Assembly (NCBI RefSeq): GCF_947036865.1 | Contig: NZ_CAMQSF010000024.1 | Coordinates: forward strand, 1-50,537 | DNA from: an uncultured Caulobacter sp. | GTDB lineage: Bacteria; Pseudomonadota; Alphaproteobacteria; Caulobacterales; Caulobacteraceae | Direction: 5' to 3' | Length of the DNA: 50,537 bases | The notes under the pieces: generated by a model | Database searches by the model: none | Told to the model about the DNA's origin: nothing | The model's input: the letters and a program-made list of their open reading frames with translations, nothing else | Part shown: positions 50,537 through 50,537 of the stretch, piece by piece | How positions within the stretch are numbered: the first letter of the stretch is position 1 | How the letters are laid out: the number at the start of each line of letters is the position of its first letter | Program-made: the position numbers and the translations under genes

Positions 50537-50537
50537 C

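Overview
The window is 50.5 kb of very GC-rich, densely coded DNA with about 35 protein genes. No rRNA, tRNA, CRISPR array, phage gene or insertion sequence was seen. The gene families fit a free-living alphaproteobacterium of the Caulobacter type: large TonB-dependent receptors, a fused indolepyruvate:ferredoxin oxidoreductase, NodT-type RND efflux, a HisKA_2 sensor kinase, ParDE, and a promoter of the form TTGACG-N12-CTANA. That assignment is an inference from gene content and was not tested by database search.

Layout. 1-4300 (minus strand): the 5' end of a TonB-dependent receptor, a receiver protein with an altered phosphorylation site, an unrecognised 382-aa protein and a membrane hybrid histidine kinase. 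4479-6502: purA and a PagL-like lipid A deacylase. 6603-12165 (plus strand): a threonine dehydratase, a D-threonine-aldolase-type enzyme, an M28 peptidase and an iron-sulfur L-serine dehydratase, so peptide breakdown and hydroxy-amino-acid deamination lie together. 12226-18583: an acyltransferase, a 1093-aa tricorn-like S41 protease, and an overlapping antitoxin-toxin-FAD oxidoreductase unit. 18778-22858: a 1146-aa indolepyruvate oxidoreductase divergent from an Lrp/AsnC regulator. 23011-26654: a DUF1801 protein, pirin, adenine deaminase and a CorA transporter. 26752-31650: a DegT-like protein without the PLP lysine, a frameshifted acyl-CoA ligase and a FadJ-type beta-oxidation protein. 31651-32220: no convincing protein gene, but a promoter, several hairpins and a strong terminator that suggest a small RNA. 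32221-39804: a serine hydrolase divergent from a double-TetR regulator with a dyad between them, an internally duplicated unknown protein, an S41-like protein, an AraC regulator and a HisKA_2 kinase. 39801-45504: an overlapping NodT-adaptor-RND efflux operon. 46036-49026: a complete TonB-dependent receptor. 49346-50536: elongation factor Tu.

Intergenic spaces carry several families of palindromic repeats. One family of about 110 bp, with GTCATCCCGG ends, is present in three copies. The items most worth following up are the RNA candidate at 31796-32058, the Asp-to-Glu receiver at 299-1102, the Lys-less DegT protein at 26752-27798, the duplicated protein at 35211-36332 and the one-base frameshift at 29048-29050.
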